Assembly: GCA_964630015.1 (NCBI GenBank)
Contig: CAZVTJ010000019.1
Location: 1 to 14,738 of the forward strand
Direction: 5' to 3'
Length of the DNA: 14,738 nucleotides
From: CAZERT01 sp964630015
GTDB taxonomy: Bacteria > Patescibacteriota > Microgenomatia > UBA10105 > UBA927
In this document: positions 11,982-14,738 of the stretch, piece after piece
Layout: the number at the start of each line of letters is the position of its first letter
How positions within the stretch are numbered: position 1 is the stretch's first letter
Position numbers and translations under genes: made by a program
Notes under the pieces: model-generated
What the model saw: only the letters and a program-made list of their open reading frames with translations
Told to the model about the DNA's origin: nothing
Databases searched by the model: none

Positions 11982-14606
11982 TTAGGGAGTCGGACTTGGC
12001 GCATGCTTCGTTGGGGTTGGAGTAACCGGAGTAGTTGGCGACGGAATCGGTGTCGGTGTCACAAAATCCTGATTGATTGCAACGGTTATTTCACGGCTTG
12101 TACTGTTATCCCGCGAATCTTTTGCCTCCACCCGGATCGTATGGATGCCGTTGGGAATCTGGACAACTTCGGATATTTCACTTCCCGAATTTTCCTTCTT
12201 TTTGTCTCCGTCAACAAAAATCTGGATCTGGCGGATATCCGTAAACGATGCCGCCTTCGCGCTGATGCGGACGTTATTGTCATTGATCCTGTCGTGGTCA
12301 TGCGGATCGGTAATGGAAAGTGTTATCTTGTCCGATCCTTCATACGTGTCCACGGGCGGGTGGAATTTCCGGTCCGGCTGTGATGCAACCCAGGTATCTA
12401 TCCCTTCCTGCCATCTGTTCTTTCCGTCGGTTGATATAGGATCCGCTTCGCGGATAATGATGAATTCCTCATTTTCATAGTCTCCTTTGGCAATTTCCAC
12501 CGGATTGGCGAGTTTATTCTTGTCGTTTTTGGAAATCTTGATCATCTGGTAAATGGGGGACTGGACGGTTGGCTCGGTACCTTTAATAAAATATTCATTG
12601 CGTTTTGCGTAGCCGTCCTTTGCCGTTCCACCGCCATAGCCATCAATTTCCATCTGGATAACGGAATCCGGTTTAGTAAACGGTTCATCCGTTTTCGTTT
12701 TGGATACGATCTCCCGCATAATGCGGTTCCAGATCGGCGCGGCACCCGTCACGCCTGATGCAAGACGCGGATCCATGGGGGAATTGTCGTTATTTCCCAC
12801 CCAGACACCGACAACTGCCGAAGGGGTAAATCCGACGGTCCAGTTATCCCGCTTGTCATCCGTCGTGCCGGTTTTTACGGCAACCGTATGGCCGGGAATA
12901 ACAAGCTTTGACGACACGCCGAACACGTCTTTTCTGGCATCGTTATCGGATAGGATGCTGGAAATAATAAAGGCAACGCCGTCAGGAATAACACGTCGGG
13001 GAGATACCTGTTTGTGGTCATACAGTATTTTTCCTTTGGAATCCGTCACTTTCGCAATGGAATACGGTTCACTGCGCTCTCCGCCGGCTGCAAACACCCC
13101 GAATGCGCTTGTCAGGTCCAACAAGTGAACTTCGCCCCCACCAAGCGTGATGGAAAGGCCGAACTTTTTCAGGTTTTCGTTCGTCGGTTCCAGGGTTGTC
13201 AGTCCCATGTCATAGGCAGTTTGGAGGACTTCCCGGATTCCCGTTAATGCCGTAAGCTTTACCGCAATAGTATTTATGGAATTACCCAGAGCATAGCGCA
13301 TTTCCATGGGGCCACGGTATTTCAAGTCATAATTTTTCGGATTATATTCCGGTTTTCCCGCTTCACCGGAAGGATATTTGGTCTCCACGTCCATGAGCAT
13401 GGTGGAGCCCGTATAGCCTTTCAGGAGTGCTGCCGCATAGGAAATCGGTTTTATTGCGGATCCGGGTTGCCGAAGAGCCTGGACGGCAACATTGAACTTA
13501 TACCCGCCGCTTTCGCTTGCCATATAATCCTTACTTCCGACCATCGCAAGTATTTCCCCGGTTTTGGGATTAATCACCACAGCAGCGCCATTGGAAACCT
13601 TCAGCTTGGCAACCGCATCGACTTCTTCCTTCACGATTGTCTGGACCTTTTCCTGAAGCGGCAGATCAAGCGTCGTCGTCACACGAAGCCCGCCGGCATC
13701 AACGGTTTTCTGGCCGAATTTTTCAACCAACTGATCCTTGACGTATGCAACAAAATGCGGGGCCTTCAGGCTTTCTTCACCGGATCCTTCAAATGTGTAA
13801 TTGGTAATTTGCGTTTCCAGTTTTTTCCGCTGCGTTTCATCGATATACCCGTCATCCTTCATGCGGGCAAGTACGTGTTTTGCCCGGGGTATATATGCTT
13901 TGGGATCATTCCCGAAGGGGGAATAAAATGATGGCGCCTGGGGAAGTCCTGCAAGAATCACACACTCGGCAACAGTGAGTTCCTTTGTATGCTTATTGAA
14001 GTAATACTTTGATGCCGCCTCCACACCGACAGCCGTGCCGCCGTATGGTGTTTCGTTTAAATACATCTGGAGGATTTCATCTTTGCTGTATTTTTGCTCG
14101 ATTTGGATAGCAAGCATGGCTTCCTTGAGTTTCCGTGGGATCGTTTGTTCCTGTGTCAAAAGGACGTTTTTTACAAGCTGCTGGGTAAGCGTCGATCCTC
14201 CCTGGATGGACCCGCGGAACAGAATAACGGTAAACGCGCGGATGATCCCCGATGTGGAAATCCCTTTGTGTTTATAAAATTCCTTATCCTCAACGGATAC
14301 CGTTGCGTTTTTTAACGCCTGGGGAATATCGGAAAATGCAACCGGAATACGGTTTTCATTCTGGAAAATATCGTATATCGTCTCACCGCTGCGGTCCAAA
14401 ATGACAGTGGAAAGCCCTTCGGAACGGCTGATTTTATCCGGCCGGGGAAGGTCTTTTGCATACCAGGCAAGAAGAATCACCAAAGACAATATACCCACAA
14501 GAAGCGCACAAAACGCGCCGAATACAATCATTGACGTAAGCTTCAACCGTGACAATTTTTTTGTCGTACGATTTCGAAACCGCTGGTATTGGAACCTGTT
14601 GAGCAT
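11982..14606 (-). CDS. Class A penicillin-binding protein (PBP1A type), 874 aa
   Basis: A bifunctional peptidoglycan synthase: a glycosyltransferase polymerises lipid II and a transpeptidase crosslinks it outside the membrane. A basic N-terminus (1-23) and one membrane helix (about 24-49) are followed by the GT51 domain (about 85-270): EDKEFYKHKG with catalytic Glu106, GGSTLTQQLVKN (136-147), RKLKEAMLA with Glu162, and YLNETPYGG (182-190). The transpeptidase domain (about 335-640) has SAIK with nucleophile Ser383, SIN (443-445) and KTGTT (578-582). Residues about 755-850 look like an Ig-like or fibronectin-like beta domain (SDKITLSI, IQIFVDG, IHTIRVEAKD, REITVAI). The C-terminus (about 850-874) is a Pro/Thr/Ser-rich tail. 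Such tails are common in wall-exposed proteins. The start follows an extended -10 box by 11 bases. The gene is convergent with pheT. All catalytic motifs are intact. Confidence 0.95.
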   Translation of the reverse strand: MLNRFQYQRFRNRTTKKLSRLKLTSMIVFGAFCALLVGILSLVILLAWYAKDLPRPDKISRSEGLSTVILDRSGETIYDIFQNENRIPVAFSDIPQALKNATVSVEDKEFYKHKGISTSGIIRAFTVILFRGSIQGGSTLTQQLVKNVLLTQEQTIPRKLKEAMLAIQIEQKYSKDEILQMYLNETPYGGTAVGVEAASKYYFNKHTKELTVAECVILAGLPQAPSFYSPFGNDPKAYIPRAKHVLARMKDDGYIDETQRKKLETQITNYTFEGSGEESLKAPHFVAYVKDQLVEKFGQKTVDAGGLRVTTTLDLPLQEKVQTIVKEEVDAVAKLKVSNGAAVVINPKTGEILAMVGSKDYMASESGGYKFNVAVQALRQPGSAIKPISYAAALLKGYTGSTMLMDVETKYPSGEAGKPEYNPKNYDLKYRGPMEMRYALGNSINTIAVKLTALTGIREVLQTAYDMGLTTLEPTNENLKKFGLSITLGGGEVHLLDLTSAFGVFAAGGERSEPYSIAKVTDSKGKILYDHKQVSPRRVIPDGVAFIISSILSDNDARKDVFGVSSKLVIPGHTVAVKTGTTDDKRDNWTVGFTPSAVVGVWVGNNDNSPMDPRLASGVTGAAPIWNRIMREIVSKTKTDEPFTKPDSVIQMEIDGYGGGTAKDGYAKRNEYFIKGTEPTVQSPIYQMIKISKNDKNKLANPVEIAKGDYENEEFIIIREADPISTDGKNRWQEGIDTWVASQPDRKFHPPVDTYEGSDKITLSITDPHDHDRINDNNVRISAKAASFTDIRQIQIFVDGDKKKENSGSEISEVVQIPNGIHTIRVEAKDSRDNSTSREITVAINQDFVTPTPIPSPTTPVTPTPTKHAPSPTP

Positions 14607-14617
14607 ACCGATACTCT

Positions 14618-14626
14618 ATTGTATCA
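14618..14626 (-). promoter_or_regulatory. Extended -10 promoter of the PBP gene
   Basis: On the minus strand TG, one base, then TACAAT occupies 14626 down to 14618. The ATG at 14606 is 11 bases further, again with no Shine-Dalgarno sequence. No clear -35 box is present. Confidence 0.55.
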
Positions 14627-14686
14627 AGTTTCCGAATAGTTGGGTAATTTTGAGTGGGTAGCAAAAAGTAGTTCGTAGTTTGTAAT

Positions 14687-14738
14687 GATACTCCACGGGC
14701 TAAAGCCCGTGGTATCTATGCTGAGGCAAGCATAGCTT
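14687..14738. repeat. Tandem hairpins resembling a REP or IS200/IS605-type palindrome
   Basis: CCACGGGC (14693-14700) pairs with GCCCGTGG (14705-14712) around a TAAA loop, and flanking GATA/TATC (14687-14690 with 14713-14716) can extend the stem past a short bulge. Right beside it CTATGCT (14716-14722) pairs with AGCATAG (14729-14735). Paired GC-rich palindromes of this sort are typical of REP elements linked to Y1-type (RAYT or IS200/IS605) transposases. The window ends here, so no transposase can be seen. Confidence 0.5.

Noticed and set aside
11949..13931. Several plus-strand open frames within the PBP gene region
   Set aside because: They are shadows of the minus-strand PBP coding sequence, which has all catalytic motifs.
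1..14738. CRISPR array, rRNA, complete insertion sequence or replication origin
   Set aside because: No regularly spaced direct repeats, rRNA sequence, transposase frame or DnaA-box cluster were seen.

Overview
The window looks like a chromosomal segment of a small-genome bacterium of the Candidate Phyla Radiation (Patescibacteria), most likely the Microgenomates branch. This placement is an inference. It rests on four things: housekeeping proteins with whole domains missing (a trigger factor without its PPIase domain, ThrRS without an N-terminal TGS domain, PheT without its tRNA-binding OB domain); a protein that I recognise from memory as the Microgenomates-type DUF5660 family; tRNA genes without an encoded CCA end; and many genes whose -10 box sits only 6-12 bases before the start codon with no Shine-Dalgarno sequence, which points to leaderless mRNAs. 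No taxonomic marker such as 16S rRNA is present.

Layout, left to right. Bases 1-700 are visibly more AT-rich than the rest. They hold one small unknown gene, a strong terminator and a structured repeat-like intergenic element. Bases 706-3158 carry an unknown 360-residue protein with a possible phosphoribosyltransferase-like core, then two paralogous secreted lysozyme/transglycosylase-like proteins. The second of these has a consensus sigma70-type promoter followed at once by a terminator hairpin in its leader. Bases 3195-5542 hold tRNA-Leu(UAG), a short trigger factor, a DUF5660 protein, tRNA-Val(CAC) and a membrane-anchored SAM methyltransferase. Bases 5539-11977 are the translation cluster thrS-infC-rpmI-rplT-pheS-pheT, in the same order as in E. 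coli but with several internal promoters and one internal terminator. Bases 11982-14606 on the minus strand encode a class A penicillin-binding protein (PBP1A type), convergent with pheT with only 4 bases between the stop codons. The window ends in a pair of hairpins resembling REP or IS200/IS605-type palindromes.

Functionally the window joins protein synthesis and folding (two aminoacyl-tRNA synthetases, IF3, L35, L20, trigger factor, two tRNAs) with cell-wall building (PBP1A) and wall cleavage (the two lytic enzymes). The main points of interest are regulatory. thrS has a roughly 150-base leader with a 14-codon open frame containing adjacent Thr codons, followed by a terminator hairpin, which suggests threonine-responsive attenuation. 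The second lytic enzyme has a terminator that overlaps a competing hairpin in its leader. infC may be translated from a TTG that overlaps the stop of a short upstream frame.
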